From CAZDVQ01 sp964508975 (GTDB lineage: Bacteria; Bacteroidota; Bacteroidia; Chitinophagales; Saprospiraceae), in NCBI GenBank assembly GCA_964508975.1, contig CAZDVQ010000001.1, positions 124,001 to 188,000 on the forward strand: a stretch of DNA of 64,000 bases, given 5' to 3'. The notes under the pieces were generated by a model. It searched no databases. It was not told where the DNA came from and was given only the letters and a program-made list of their open reading frames with translations. Positions within the stretch are counted from its first letter, which is position 1. Each line of letters starts with the position of its first letter. Positions 33,622 through 42,098 of the stretch are shown here, in pieces. A program made the position numbers and the translations under genes.

Positions 33622-33726
33622 CGCGCCAGGCATGCGAAGCGTGGCCGCACCGCGGCCAGTGCCGCAGGCACCGAGCGTCCAGCGAGCGCGTAGCACGCCG
33701 ACGGCGAAGCCGGGGCGCCCAAAAAA
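33622..33726 (-). repeat. GC-rich intergenic repeat
   Basis: Preceded by a run of nine C (33614-33622). Distal end gcgccaggcatgcgaagc, stems gtggccgcaccgcggccag and tgccgcaggca, core ccgagcgtccagcgagc, edge ggggcgcccaaaaaa. Confidence 0.85.
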
Positions 33727-33802
33727 GGGTAAAAATTGGGTAATGATTGGTGAATATTGGTAAAGGGCAAACCTAATCAAATCATTGCCCCAAACCTATC
33801 AA

Positions 33803-34276
33803 CTATAAACTACCAACTACCAACTTCTTAATAAGCGAAATCTGCCCCAAATGGTAGTAACTATGCTCTATCACGCCCTCGATATTGCGGAGGTAGGTGC
33901 CGTACTCGGGCTTTACAAAGTTGGCATCCAACTGCGCGTCGTCCATGTTTTCAACCAAGGCGGCGAAGCGCTCGGCATTTTGTAACAGGCTTTGTACGCG
34001 CTCCTGCCAGTCTTGCTCCGATTGAACGAACGGAGCATCAAAACTATACTTGTCGCTGATGTTCAAAGGGCCACCATCAAACACCTCTAACAGGCCCGCT
34101 AGATAGTAATTGATATGGTAACTGAGCGCCGCAATGCTGTTCAAACCAAGAGGTGTTTGAACCGCATGCTGCCAGTTTAGCGCCAATAGACAGTCTTGAT
34201 AATTGGTGTTGGCAATCCACTTGCCGTTCAGGAATAGCTCCCGCAGGCGATTGGCCATGTATGCATTGCGGTTCAT
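33803..34276 (-). CDS. DinB-like four-helix protein
   Basis: 157 residues. Helix pattern and histidines fit the DinB superfamily: the first helix ends with a WQHAV motif, the second has ALSYHINYYLAGLLEVF, and the last has GVIEHSYYHLGQISLIKKL. The three histidines in positions H (SYHINY), H (IEHSYY) and H (YYHLGQ) would form the metal site. The SYHINYY variant suggests a DUF1572-like branch. It starts 5 nt after the stop of the upstream Atl-type gene, so these two probably form one transcript. Function is not established; relatives act on thiol conjugates. Confidence 0.75.
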   Translation of the reverse strand: MNRNAYMANRLRELFLNGKWIANTNYQDCLLALNWQHAVQTPLGLNSIAALSYHINYYLAGLLEVFDGGPLNISDKYSFDAPFVQSEQDWQERVQSLLQNAERFAALVENMDDAQLDANFVKPEYGTYLRNIEGVIEHSYYHLGQISLIKKLVVGSL

Positions 34277-34281
34277 GGGCT

Positions 34282-34641
34282 TTATAGGTTTTCGAGGGCC
34301 AGGCTAGGGTCCCAATATATGTTTTTAAAATCTTGCACCGTATCGTCTTGCACGCGGATACCTTCTTGCTCCAACAGCTCCTGCATGCGCGTGGGCGAGC
34401 CAAAATGTAGCTTCCCCGTGAGCACACCGTTTCGGTTAACCACCCGGTGCGCTGGTATGGGCGGTTGGAGCTGATGGGCGGCATTCATGGCCCAACCAAC
34501 CATGCGGGCACTTAAACCACTGCCCAGGTACCGACCAATAGCCCCGTACGAGGTAACCCGCCCGCTTGGAATGAGCCGGACCACATCGTACACATCATCG
34601 AAAAAGCTGTACTGCTTGGGCTTTTTGTCGGGTTCTGCCAT
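34282..34641 (-). CDS. Alkyltransferase-like (MGMT family) protein lacking the catalytic cysteine
   Basis: 119 residues. The family signature is clear: FFDDVYDVVRLIPSGRVTSYGAIGRYLG, the arginine-finger-type helix SARMVGWAMNAA, and the active-site loop PAHRVVNRNG. In true O6-alkylguanine transferases this loop reads PCHRV; here the cysteine is alanine. That makes it an Atl-type sensor that binds and flips alkylated bases and calls nucleotide excision repair instead of removing the alkyl group (family knowledge). The Asn and Arg residues around the loop are kept. It lies just upstream of the DinB-like gene and 3 nt downstream of a membrane-protein gene. Confidence 0.85.
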   Translation of the reverse strand: MAEPDKKPKQYSFFDDVYDVVRLIPSGRVTSYGAIGRYLGSGLSARMVGWAMNAAHQLQPPIPAHRVVNRNGVLTGKLHFGSPTRMQELLEQEGIRVQDDTVQDFKNIYWDPSLALENL

Positions 34642-34644
34642 GAC

Positions 34645-35157
34645 TTATTGCGCTTTTTTATCTTGCTCAAATGCCTCTTTAGGCAACAATAGTCCTATTC
34701 CAGTAATTAATCCGAGTAAGGCAAAGAGGGTTAAGCCTGCCCACAACTTTTGGTTGGGGTAAACACTCAGGAAAGATGGTACGCTAACCTTGCCTTTATC
34801 GCTGTTGTCGGTTAAAGTCTCGCGCAAACGCATGAGCACGTTCGATTCTTCTAAGGTGCTAGGGTTCTGCAAATTAGCCAAAAGCTGCTGGCTAGCCTTC
34901 AGGTTTTGGTACCAATAACCGAGGTCGTCGGCTGGGGTTTGCCAGAGCACCGATGTGTAACCGCTGGTTAAACCATGTGCTTCGAGGTAGTTGATGGCTT
35001 TGCTCAGTTCGACATGGGCCATTTTGGCCGTACTGGCATCCGAAGCACGTTTCAGGTAACCTGTGACGTTTTGTTTAAAGGCTATTTTTTTGCCTATCCT
35101 CACGCCAAAAATAAAAACCGAAGCCACGATGAGTAATAATCCAATAATCTTTTTCAT
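34645..35157 (-). CDS. Two-span membrane protein of unknown function
   Basis: 170 residues. A first hydrophobic helix lies at residues about 3-21 (KIIGLLLIVASVFIFGVRIG) and a second near 140-158 (KLWAGLTLFALLGLITGIGLLL). The 115 residues between them are helical and probably periplasmic (DASTAKMAHVELSKAINYLEAHGL). The C-terminus is highly charged. I do not recognise a family. It sits between the GDSL-type T9SS gene and the Atl gene on the same strand, 3 nt before the latter, so it is part of this gene group. Confidence 0.6.
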   Translation of the reverse strand: MKKIIGLLLIVASVFIFGVRIGKKIAFKQNVTGYLKRASDASTAKMAHVELSKAINYLEAHGLTSGYTSVLWQTPADDLGYWYQNLKASQQLLANLQNPSTLEESNVLMRLRETLTDNSDKGKVSVPSFLSVYPNQKLWAGLTLFALLGLITGIGLLLPKEAFEQDKKAQ

Positions 35158-35174
35158 AAATATATATTTGATAA

Positions 35175-36812
35175 TTAATGCTTAATCAACAACTGTCGCA
35201 AAGCGCCGTCGGTCGTCTGGGCTTCAACCCAGTACATACCTGCGGCCGCATGTTTTAGGTCGAGCTGTGCCTGGTAAGGCCCTTGGTAAACAACTTGCCC
35301 TACACTGTTGTACACCTGCAAAGATAGTATAGTAACCGAGCTTTTGATATAAACCATACCATCGGTAGGGTTGGGGTACAGTGTCAAGTCATTGGAGGCC
35401 GACAAATTGAAGGTATTGGTATTGAGTTGTGGGCCGTACACCAGGTTGAGCACCGGGGCAAAATCTGGGTCGTTGGCGTTGCTAAAATAAGCCATGCCCG
35501 CTGCTGCATCGGGCGCCGATATAACGATTTGCGTAACTGCATTGCGGTTGATAAAAGGCAGTGCCGAGGCCGGCAGTTCGAGCCGAATCCAGCCGCCATT
35601 GCTGTTGGAACCAAACTGGCAGGGCGTGTTGGCATCGTCGGCAGGATCGGTAAAATCATCGGCATCAAGGTTGAGGGTAGTGCCCATCATGCCGCTTTTC
35701 ACCTTGATTTGCAAGGTATTACCGATAGGGTTATTACCTGTTACATTGGTGCGGCGGATAAAAATACTGGCAGCCGATACACCGGTATCGGGCATGGTAG
35801 TGGTGTTAAACGAGAGCACCGTGCTGAACTGTTCGCCAGCATCCTCGCCGAGGCGAAGCTCAGGGCTGATGGTACCCAAGGACGAGACAGATCCCGCCAT
35901 GTTGGCCGAATCAGCCAGAATATACTGGTCGTCCATCAAGAACTTGTGGTAATATTTCTGGGTGTGGTAACCTATAAAATCGCGGTAGCCCTGCGGCGAG
36001 AGGTGGAAACAATCCTTGGTAATCAGGTAGTCGCGCATGGAGTTACGCGGAGATGGGTAATTGATATTGCCGATGGGCAGCGTAACCGATTGCGGCGGGT
36101 ACGAGCCAAAAGGTGCCACGCCCAGGGGCGAATTTTGCCCAAAAGTATATTGCAATATCCCGGCGGCGTTTACAAAATGCACCTGCGGGTCGTTGAGGGT
36201 ATAAGCCTCCATGCGGGCCGATACATCGGCCAGGGCCGTGTTAATTTGCGTAAAATTAGGGAAACCCATACCCGACCAGGTGGAGTAAAACGGGTGCACG
36301 GTTTGGAAAGGAGCAGCGCTTTCAATCACCTCCTCAAAGTTGGGGTAAGCGTAACCGCTCCAAAAAATCTGGATGCCCGGCTTGCAGCTCTTGATAAAAT
36401 CAATCACACGGATTAGGCGGTTGGTAATGGTATCTAGCAGCACCTCGGTTTGGGTTTGGGTAAAACTTACATCCCAATCGCCGAGGTAATCATTCCCGCC
36501 GATGCTCAGGTGAACCACCTCGATATCGGGGTTGGCATTGAGTTGGGCAAGGATTTCAGCCTGCTTGTCGGGCTCTAAAAAATCGGTGGTTCGGGCACCA
36601 TTTTCGGCCAGGGTTGGGTTGGTGTAGAACTTGTAATTCGAGAATCCCCATTGTTCAAACACGTTGTTGATGGTTTGGTCAACACCCATGAAAAAGGCCC
36701 AGCTATCGCCCACCAGGAGCACCTTGGTTTTATCGGTTTCCGTGCATTGGCTCAGGGCGGGCTGTGCAAGCCCGAGGGTCAACAAAATGGCAAGGGTAAA
36801 GTGTTTCATCAT
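35175..36812 (-). CDS. Secreted SGNH/GDSL lipase-like protein with T9SS type A sorting tail
   Basis: 545 residues with a Sec signal peptide (MMKHFTLAILLTLGLAQPALSQ). The catalytic domain has block I VLLVGDSWAFFMG (Ser), block II with ENGARTTDFL, block III HLSIGGNDYLGDWD (Asn), and block V DCFHLSPQGYRDFIGY (Asp-His). The middle, about residues 305-455, is a beta-rich DNRLRE-like domain (EQFSTVLSFNTTTMPDTGVSAASIFIRR). The end LTLYPNPTDGMVYIKSS...LQVYNSVGQVV...AAGMYWVEA is a type A sorting domain for the type IX system. It is thus a cell-surface or secreted esterase-like enzyme. The second Met could equally be the start. Confidence 0.88.
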   Translation of the reverse strand: MMKHFTLAILLTLGLAQPALSQCTETDKTKVLLVGDSWAFFMGVDQTINNVFEQWGFSNYKFYTNPTLAENGARTTDFLEPDKQAEILAQLNANPDIEVVHLSIGGNDYLGDWDVSFTQTQTEVLLDTITNRLIRVIDFIKSCKPGIQIFWSGYAYPNFEEVIESAAPFQTVHPFYSTWSGMGFPNFTQINTALADVSARMEAYTLNDPQVHFVNAAGILQYTFGQNSPLGVAPFGSYPPQSVTLPIGNINYPSPRNSMRDYLITKDCFHLSPQGYRDFIGYHTQKYYHKFLMDDQYILADSANMAGSVSSLGTISPELRLGEDAGEQFSTVLSFNTTTMPDTGVSAASIFIRRTNVTGNNPIGNTLQIKVKSGMMGTTLNLDADDFTDPADDANTPCQFGSNSNGGWIRLELPASALPFINRNAVTQIVISAPDAAAGMAYFSNANDPDFAPVLNLVYGPQLNTNTFNLSASNDLTLYPNPTDGMVYIKSSVTILSLQVYNSVGQVVYQGPYQAQLDLKHAAAGMYWVEAQTTDGALRQLLIKH

Positions 36813-36955
36813 GGTGTAGCATATTGGGTTCGAAGCAAAAATACAATAAATTGTTGTTTTGCGAATATCGCAATAAAATTTCGGGCAACATTGGCCCGGG
36901 CTACAGCGTCAGTATAATTATTGGGGGGAATTGAATGGCAGTAGGTGTGCTATAT

Positions 36956-37282
36956 TTAGAGATAATCTTGGATTATTGCCTTGATCTCGTTCAATGAAAT
37001 AGAATCTTGTTCACCTTTGTTGTAAATAGTAACGAGTATTAGTGTGTTGGCATCAACCTGAACATAAGTGATTACCCTAGCCCCACCGCTTTTCCCCCTG
37101 CCTTTTGAAGCAATAGCGACCCTGATTTTGTAAACATTTTCCGATATTAATGTACCGAGGCTAGGGTTTAGTGCTAGCTCCTGGATTAAAGCTACATATT
37201 CTCCTTTCAAGGATGGGTACTTTTTAACCAGCCTCTTTAGGTTTCGTTCAAACTCGTCCGTAATTTTAATGCTAAAGCTCAT
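36956..37282 (-). CDS. RelE/ParE-superfamily toxin
   Basis: 108 residues. The small mRNA-interferase/ParE fold is visible: IKITDEFERNLKRLVKKYPSLKGEYVALIQEL, then the core beta strands NVYKIRVAIASKGRGKSGGARVITYVQVDANTLILVTIYNKGEQDSIS and the end IKAIIQDYL. The K-G-K-S-G-G-x-R-V-I-T-Y block is typical. The antitoxin gene lies just upstream, overlapping by 11 bp, the usual order for such pairs. The target (mRNA on the ribosome or gyrase) cannot be told by eye. The pair lies 0.9 kb from a related but broken pair. Confidence 0.85.
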   Translation of the reverse strand: MSFSIKITDEFERNLKRLVKKYPSLKGEYVALIQELALNPSLGTLISENVYKIRVAIASKGRGKSGGARVITYVQVDANTLILVTIYNKGEQDSISLNEIKAIIQDYL

Positions 37283-37484
37283 TGATTATGCTTTGAGCAT
37301 CCTTCAAATCCTTCAATCCAGCCTTGTACTGCGCCACTTCGTTAAACCCTTCTTGCACACTATGGATAATCTCAGGTTTAGTATCATATTCAAGGTTTTC
37401 CACCTGAACAAAATCAAGGCTTTTGACCAATTCTAAAAAGAACTGGTATTTATTATCTTCCACCTGGAGCGTAATCTGTTTCAT
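37272..37484 (-). CDS. Antitoxin of the RelE-type pair
   Basis: 70 residues from the ATG giving MKQITLQVEDNKYQFFLELVKSLDFVQ; the frame continues upstream, but that stretch lies in other sequence and would be too long for the family. The acidic N-terminal part may be a short dimer-forming strand-helix, and the C-terminal helix IIHSVQEGFNEVAQYKAGLKDLKDA... is the usual toxin-wrapping type. It overlaps the toxin start by 11 bp, ensuring coupled expression. Confidence 0.75.
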   Translation of the reverse strand: MKQITLQVEDNKYQFFLELVKSLDFVQVENLEYDTKPEIIHSVQEGFNEVAQYKAGLKDLKDAQSIINEL

Positions 37485-37693
37485 ATAAATGCTTTGTAAC
37501 GTTGGGAAATGCCTCCTCAAATCTGAACACGAAGATACGAATTTTAGTTCGAGCATTGGCACGGATTGGTTTTCTACCTCGTGTTTTTGGGCGAATGCCA
37601 TTCGCCCCTACAAACAAAAACGCAAAAAATTCTAAAAACGCAAAAATTCAAACCCCAATCATTTATTCATTTCATCGTTTATTCATTTCATCC

Positions 37694-37804
37694 TTTTGGG
37701 GCCTCCCCTCGCGTACGCTCGGGGCGCTACGCTCCGCAGCTCGCTAACGCTCGGCCCCTGCGGGTCTGGCGGCTGACGCCTCCACTGCTGCGCATCGCTA
37801 GGCC
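37694..37804 (+). repeat. GC-rich intergenic repeat
   Basis: Edge ttttggggcctcccctcgcg, core gcagctcgctaacgctcggccc, then tgcgggtctggcggctgacgcc and distal end gcatcgctaggccg. It is a close sister of 7378-7486. Confidence 0.85.
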
Positions 37805-37856
37805 GATTTGCTAGTTGATAGTTGGTTGTTTAAAGTTGGTAGTATTGTCGGTGCTG

Positions 37857-37902
37857 CAATAATTAGCACATTAGCATATCAATAATTAGCACATTGATAT
37901 AT
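37857..37902 (+). promoter_or_regulatory. Two 23-bp tandem repeats upstream of the second antitoxin gene
   Basis: The unit caataattagcacatt occurs twice with 23-bp spacing (37857 and 37880), about 50-95 bp before the antitoxin ATG and just upstream of a perfect -7 element (TAAATTTG, 37920-37927). The arrangement fits a binding site for an autoregulating antitoxin-toxin complex. Confidence 0.55.
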
Positions 37903-37953
37903 CGTATGGTAATTTTTTATAAATTTGTACTCCAGAATATAAAGGAAAGAGAT

Positions 37954-38172
37954 ATGATTCCACAAGTTAATTTTGTTGTAAACGATAACGGGAAACCCGT
38001 TTATGTTCAAATGCCTGTACAGGAATGGGAGGCGTTAATGAAAGACTATAATCGTCTAAAAAATCTAGCAAGCTTGAGTCATAAATTCAAGAAAGCTTTT
38101 AAAGAAATTCGTCAAATTCAAGCAGGCCAACAAAAAGGCACCACTTTAAATGCGTTTTTAGATGAGTTGTAG
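37954..38172 (+). CDS. Antitoxin-like protein of a broken toxin-antitoxin pair
   Basis: 72 residues from the ATG after a good ribosome-binding stretch (aaaggaaagag), giving MIPQVNFVVNDNGKPVYVQMPVQEWEALMKDYNRLKNL. The N-terminal beta-strand segment with VYVQMPVQEWE resembles Phd/YefM- or RHH-like antitoxins of RelE pairs in Bacteroidota; the C-terminal helix IQAGQQKGTTLNAFLDEL is the kind that wraps the toxin. The toxin that should follow is only a fragment directly in frame after the stop codon. So the antitoxin may be an orphan that protects against the related pair nearby. Confidence 0.7.
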   Translation: MIPQVNFVVNDNGKPVYVQMPVQEWEALMKDYNRLKNLASLSHKFKKAFKEIRQIQAGQQKGTTLNAFLDEL

Positions 38173-38376
38173 GATAAAAAAGGAAAAAGTGGAGGATTGA
38201 GAATCATCACTTATGTTTGGGAACTTACGCTGAAAGTAGAAAATGACCAAAATAATGGAGAAACTACTGTTTTCTTAGCCTCTATCTACGACAAGTCAGA
38301 AGAAGAAAATATTTCTGAAAAAGAAATAAAATGGTTAATCGAGGAAATAAATAATACCCTTGACAAAGGTACTTAA
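38173..38376 (+). pseudogene. C-terminal fragment of a RelE-type toxin
   Basis: Immediately after the antitoxin stop codon, in the same frame, 67 codons read DKKGKSGGLRIITYVWELTL, then a charged linker, then TVFLASIYDKSEEENIS and EIKWLIEEI before a stop. This lines up with KGKSGG-RVITYV...LVTIYNKGEQDSIS-EIKAII of the intact toxin at 36956-37282. The whole N-terminal half, including the start, is missing, so a deletion has fused the antitoxin end to the toxin middle. Confidence 0.85.
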
Positions 38377-38420
38377 CGCTCTGTCGAGGTGCTTAACAAC
38401 AACATTCTTTCCTTGCCCAC

Positions 38421-38532
38421 CGCGCCAGCGATGCGGAAGGGTGGCGCAACGCGCCAGACCGCGCAGCGGGCCGAGCGAACAGCGAGCCCTGTAGCGTAGC
38501 GGCGGCGCAACGCACCGAGGCGCCCCAAAAAA
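38421..38532 (-). repeat. GC-rich intergenic repeat
   Basis: Distal end cgcgccagcgatgcgg, stem gtggcgcaacgcgcca, core gggccgagcgaacagcgagc, edge gaggcgccccaaaaaaa. Confidence 0.85.
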
Positions 38533-38551
38533 ACTATCATATATAATTTTC

Positions 38552-38559
38552 TATATTTG
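38552..38559 (+). promoter_or_regulatory. -7 promoter element of sucA
   Basis: TATATTTG matches TAnnTTTG. A second close match (GATATTTGC) lies at 38583-38590. No clear -33 box is seen, and the leader to the ATG would be about 95 nt. Confidence 0.4.
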
Positions 38560-38662
38560 TAGTTTTTCCGCAGGATATTTCCGATATTTGCAGCCCCTTG
38601 CGCTGCATAGCCAAAGGGCAGCCAATTGCCAATCATCAACGATAAACGTCACTAATTTTACA

Positions 38663-41404
38663 ATGACTTACTCATACGTTTCAAACGCGCACCCCAACTA
38701 CATTGATGGCTTGTACGCTAGTTACAAACAAGATCCCGAGACGGTAGATGCCGGCTGGAGAAGGTTCTTTGAAGGCTTTGAATTTGCCCAAAGTGTCATC
38801 GATAACGGTGCTGCACTGGCTGGTACTAGCCCCTCGGCCATGATGTCGGAAAAAGAATTCGGGGTACTGAACATGATTCAAGCATACCGCCAACGCGCCC
38901 ACTTGGTATCAACCACCAACCCGATCCGCCCGCGTAAATTCCGCGCCCCAAGCATCGACCTCGCCGATTTTAACCTCAGCGATGCCGACCTCGACGCCGA
39001 GTTCCTGGCCGGTACCGAGCTTGGCCTAGGCAAAACCAGCCTGCGCAATATCCTGGCCCGCCTCAAAAGCATTTACTGCGGCAACGTGGGTTTCGAGTTC
39101 ATGCACATCGAAAATAAAGAACAACGCGAATGGCTGCGCACTCGTATCGAGGCCCTCACTGGCCAAGGCTATAACCTCGATAGCAACAAGAAAATGCGCA
39201 TTGTGGAAAAACTCAACGGGGCCGTTGGCTTCGAGAATTTCCTCGCGAAAAAATATGTGGCCCAAAAACGCTTCGGCCTCGAAGGTGGTGAGTCTACCAT
39301 CCCTGGCGTTGACGCGATGATCAACAAAGCCTCTACCCTGGGCGTGAAAGAAGCCATCATCGGTATGGCTCACCGTGGCCGCCTCAACGTGTTGGCCAAC
39401 ATCATGGGTAAAACCTATACTTACATTTTCAACGAGTTTGAAGATGGCGCCCTACCCGACCTATCCTTCGGCGACGGCGACGTGAAATATCACCTCGGTT
39501 ACTCTTCGCAAGTTCAAACGCCCGAGGGCAACATGATCGACCTCAAGCTGGTGCCCAACCCATCGCACCTTGAAGCGGTGAACCCCGTGGTGGAAGGCTT
39601 CGCCCGCGCGAAGGCCGATATCATGTACAGCAGCAATTACGACCAAATTCTGCCTATCATCCTACACGGCGACGCTGCCGTAGCAGGCCAAGGCCTCGTG
39701 TACGAAGTGGCCCAAATGAGCAAGCTGGAAGGTTACTACACCGGTGGCTCTATCCACTTTGTAACCAACAACCAGATTGGTTTTACCACCGATTTTGACG
39801 ATGCCCGCTCGTCGAGCTACTGTACCGATGTGGCCCGCGTAATCCAAGCACCCGTGTTCCACGTCAATGGCGACGACCCCGAAGCCGTGGTGTTCGTCAG
39901 CGAATTGGCCGTGGAGTTCCGCCAAAAGTTCAACATCGACGTGTATATCGACATGGTTTGCTACCGCCGCAATGGTCACAACGAAAGCGACGACCCGCAG
40001 TTCACACAACCTAAGTTGTACGAACTCATCAGCAAACACCCCGACCCGATGGCCATCTACATGCGTCAACTGGTTGAACGCGGTGATATCAAAGCCGAAC
40101 GCGCCAAGGAGCTTGAAGCCGAGTTTAACGACTTCCTCCAGGCCCGCCTCGATGAAGTGCGCCAAAAACCACTGCCCTACTACTACCAAGAGCCAGAGCA
40201 AGCTTGGCGTGCCCTCAAAAAACAAACCACCAGCGCCGATTACGAAACATCGCCCGTTACGGCTATCCCCGCTGAAACAGTTACACATATCCTCACGGCG
40301 CTACAACAGCAGCCCAAGGATTTCAACATGTTGAAGAAATTCAACCGTATCCTCGATGGCAAGCAAAAGCTTATTGATGCTGGTCAGGCCGACTGGGCCA
40401 TGGCCGAGCACCTCGCTTATGGCTCTATCCTGGTTGAAGGCAACAACGTGCGCATGAGCGGCCAAGACGTGAAACGCGGTACCTTCTCGCACCGCAACTC
40501 TGTGATGTTCGATACCGTTACGGGTGCCCAGTACAACCGATTGAACCACTTGGCTGAAAAACAAGGTAAATTCCTGATTTACAACTCTTTGCTATCTGAA
40601 TTTGCCGTTCTAGGTTTTGAATTTGGCTATTCTATGGCTTCGCCTGACCACCTCGTGGTATGGGAAGCACAGTTTGGCGACTTTGCCAACGGCGCGCAAA
40701 CCATGATTGACCAGTTTATCTCGGCCTCCGAGTCGAAATGGCAACGCATGAGCGGCTTGGTGATGTTGCTGCCACACGGTTACGAAGGTCAAGGCCCCGA
40801 GCACTCTAGCGCCCGTTTCGAGCGTTTCTTGCAGTTGTGCGCCGAGTACAACATGACCATCGCCAATATTACCAGCCCGGCTAACTTCTTCCACGCGATT
40901 CGTCGCCAGCAAGCTAGGCCATTCCGCAAGCCACTGGTAATCATGTCGCCTAAATCATTGCTCCGCCACCCGAAAGTGGTGTCAAACCTGAGTGATTTCA
41001 GCCAGGGTGGTTTCCAAGAAGTGTTGGACGACAACCGTTTCGACACCAAGAAAGCAGCCAAGGTTAAACGCTTGCTACTATGTACGGGCAAAATTTATTT
41101 CGATTTGTTGGAAAAACAAGAGACCGAAAACCGCGACGATGTAGCTATCGTTCGCATGGAGCAGCTCTATCCATTCCCACAAAAACAACTTGACGCCATC
41201 GTGGCCAAGTACAAAAACGCTAAAATCACCTGGGTTCAAGAAGAACCATCAAACATGGGTGCATGGCAATATATCAATAGCTTCAACAAAGGCTTTAGCT
41301 GCGATGGTATTAGCCGCAAAGCTTCGGCATCACCAGCCACAGGCTACAAGAAAGTCCACGAAAAACAACAGAAAGAAATCGTGGAGAAAGCGTTTGAAGT
41401 TTAG
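38663..41404 (+). CDS. sucA: 2-oxoglutarate dehydrogenase E1 component
   Basis: 913 residues, full length. It has the N-terminal extension typical of SucA (VSNAHPNYIDGLYASYKQDPETVDAGWRRFFEGFE), the thiamine-diphosphate domain with GMAHRGRLNVLANIMGK, PSHLEAVNPVVEGFARAK and HGDAAVAGQGLVYEV, the Mg-binding VNGDDPEAVVF, and the transketolase-like central part with GTFSHRNSV and FGYSMASPDHLVVWEAQFGDFANGAQ. The C-terminus is VQEEPSNMGAWQYI. It decarboxylates 2-oxoglutarate in the citric acid cycle. The E2 gene usual next to it is absent here. The ATG giving MTYSYVSN is chosen over upstream frame, which lies in the promoter. Confidence 0.96.
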   Translation: MTYSYVSNAHPNYIDGLYASYKQDPETVDAGWRRFFEGFEFAQSVIDNGAALAGTSPSAMMSEKEFGVLNMIQAYRQRAHLVSTTNPIRPRKFRAPSIDLADFNLSDADLDAEFLAGTELGLGKTSLRNILARLKSIYCGNVGFEFMHIENKEQREWLRTRIEALTGQGYNLDSNKKMRIVEKLNGAVGFENFLAKKYVAQKRFGLEGGESTIPGVDAMINKASTLGVKEAIIGMAHRGRLNVLANIMGKTYTYIFNEFEDGALPDLSFGDGDVKYHLGYSSQVQTPEGNMIDLKLVPNPSHLEAVNPVVEGFARAKADIMYSSNYDQILPIILHGDAAVAGQGLVYEVAQMSKLEGYYTGGSIHFVTNNQIGFTTDFDDARSSSYCTDVARVIQAPVFHVNGDDPEAVVFVSELAVEFRQKFNIDVYIDMVCYRRNGHNESDDPQFTQPKLYELISKHPDPMAIYMRQLVERGDIKAERAKELEAEFNDFLQARLDEVRQKPLPYYYQEPEQAWRALKKQTTSADYETSPVTAIPAETVTHILTALQQQPKDFNMLKKFNRILDGKQKLIDAGQADWAMAEHLAYGSILVEGNNVRMSGQDVKRGTFSHRNSVMFDTVTGAQYNRLNHLAEKQGKFLIYNSLLSEFAVLGFEFGYSMASPDHLVVWEAQFGDFANGAQTMIDQFISASESKWQRMSGLVMLLPHGYEGQGPEHSSARFERFLQLCAEYNMTIANITSPANFFHAIRRQQARPFRKPLVIMSPKSLLRHPKVVSNLSDFSQGGFQEVLDDNRFDTKKAAKVKRLLLCTGKIYFDLLEKQETENRDDVAIVRMEQLYPFPQKQLDAIVAKYKNAKITWVQEEPSNMGAWQYINSFNKGFSCDGISRKASASPATGYKKVHEKQQKEIVEKAFEV

Positions 41405-41414
41405 TTATGAGTTC

Positions 41415-41465
41415 AGAGAGCAGAGAGCAGAGTTAATCTAAAAAGTACTCTGCTCTCAGCTCTCT
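41415..41465. terminator. Terminator-like hairpin between sucA and hpt
   Basis: 19-bp arms with one mismatch (agagagcagagagcagagt against actctgctctcagctctct) around a 13-nt loop, between two convergent stop codons. Weak T runs flank it; it probably serves both genes. Confidence 0.7.
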
Positions 41466-41475
41466 GCTCTTTGCT

Positions 41476-42015
41476 CTAAACAACTAGCTGATAAATATCC
41501 TTCAGGTTACGGCCAAAACCGTCGTAATCCAGGCCGTAGCCCACTACAAAACGAGTGGGGATTTCAAAGCCTGTAAAATCAATCTCGACCTTGTGCTGCA
41601 CAGCCTCTGGTTTAACCAAAAGCGCACAAACAGCTAAGGAGGCGGGTTCCAGCTCCTTGATACTAGGCAAGAAATGGGAGAGGGTAAGGCCAGAATCTAC
41701 AATATCTTCAATCACCACCACGTGGCGGCCTTTTAAATCAACCTGCAAGGGCAACTCCGTGCGGATAACCCCGCTGGATTCCATACCGTGGTACGAGCTA
41801 ATTTTCACGAAAGCCAGCTCGCAGTCAAAATCAATCTGCCGGATCAGGTCGGAGGCAAATATAAACGCCCCGTTTAACACAATGACAAATACAGGTTTTT
41901 TGCCTTGATAACGCCTTTTCATGGCATTCGACAAGTCGTTAATCCTGGCCTTTATGTTTTCCTGGCTGATAAACATGCTGAAACGTTTATCGTTTACAAT
42001 GATGACCTGATTCAT
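41476..42015 (-). CDS. hpt: Hypoxanthine phosphoribosyltransferase
   Basis: 179 residues. The PRPP-binding loop is VVVIEDIVDSGLTLSHFL (acidic pair then DSG), the first loop is VIVLNGAFIFASDLIRQI, and the flexible loop has KISSYHGMESSG. The C-terminal FVVGYGLDYDGFGRNLKDIYQL is the typical end of HGPRTs. The enzyme salvages hypoxanthine and guanine. Upstream codons to 42069 lie in the intergenic region containing a -7 element (TACCTTTG on the minus strand, 42058-42065), so the ATG giving MNQVIIVN is preferred. Confidence 0.93.
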   Translation of the reverse strand: MNQVIIVNDKRFSMFISQENIKARINDLSNAMKRRYQGKKPVFVIVLNGAFIFASDLIRQIDFDCELAFVKISSYHGMESSGVIRTELPLQVDLKGRHVVVIEDIVDSGLTLSHFLPSIKELEPASLAVCALLVKPEAVQHKVEIDFTGFEIPTRFVVGYGLDYDGFGRNLKDIYQLVV

Positions 42016-42057
42016 ATAAGGTATTACTTTTGTGTGTTGTCTGGATGCTCTTGTCCG

Positions 42058-42065
42058 CAAAGGTA
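42058..42065 (-). promoter_or_regulatory. -7 promoter element of hpt
   Basis: Minus strand TACCTTTG, a perfect TAnnTTTG followed by C, about 43 bp before the hpt ATG. The -33 box is not clear. Confidence 0.45.
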
Positions 42066-42098
42066 ACAAATACAGTTAATAAACTAATACTATAACGT

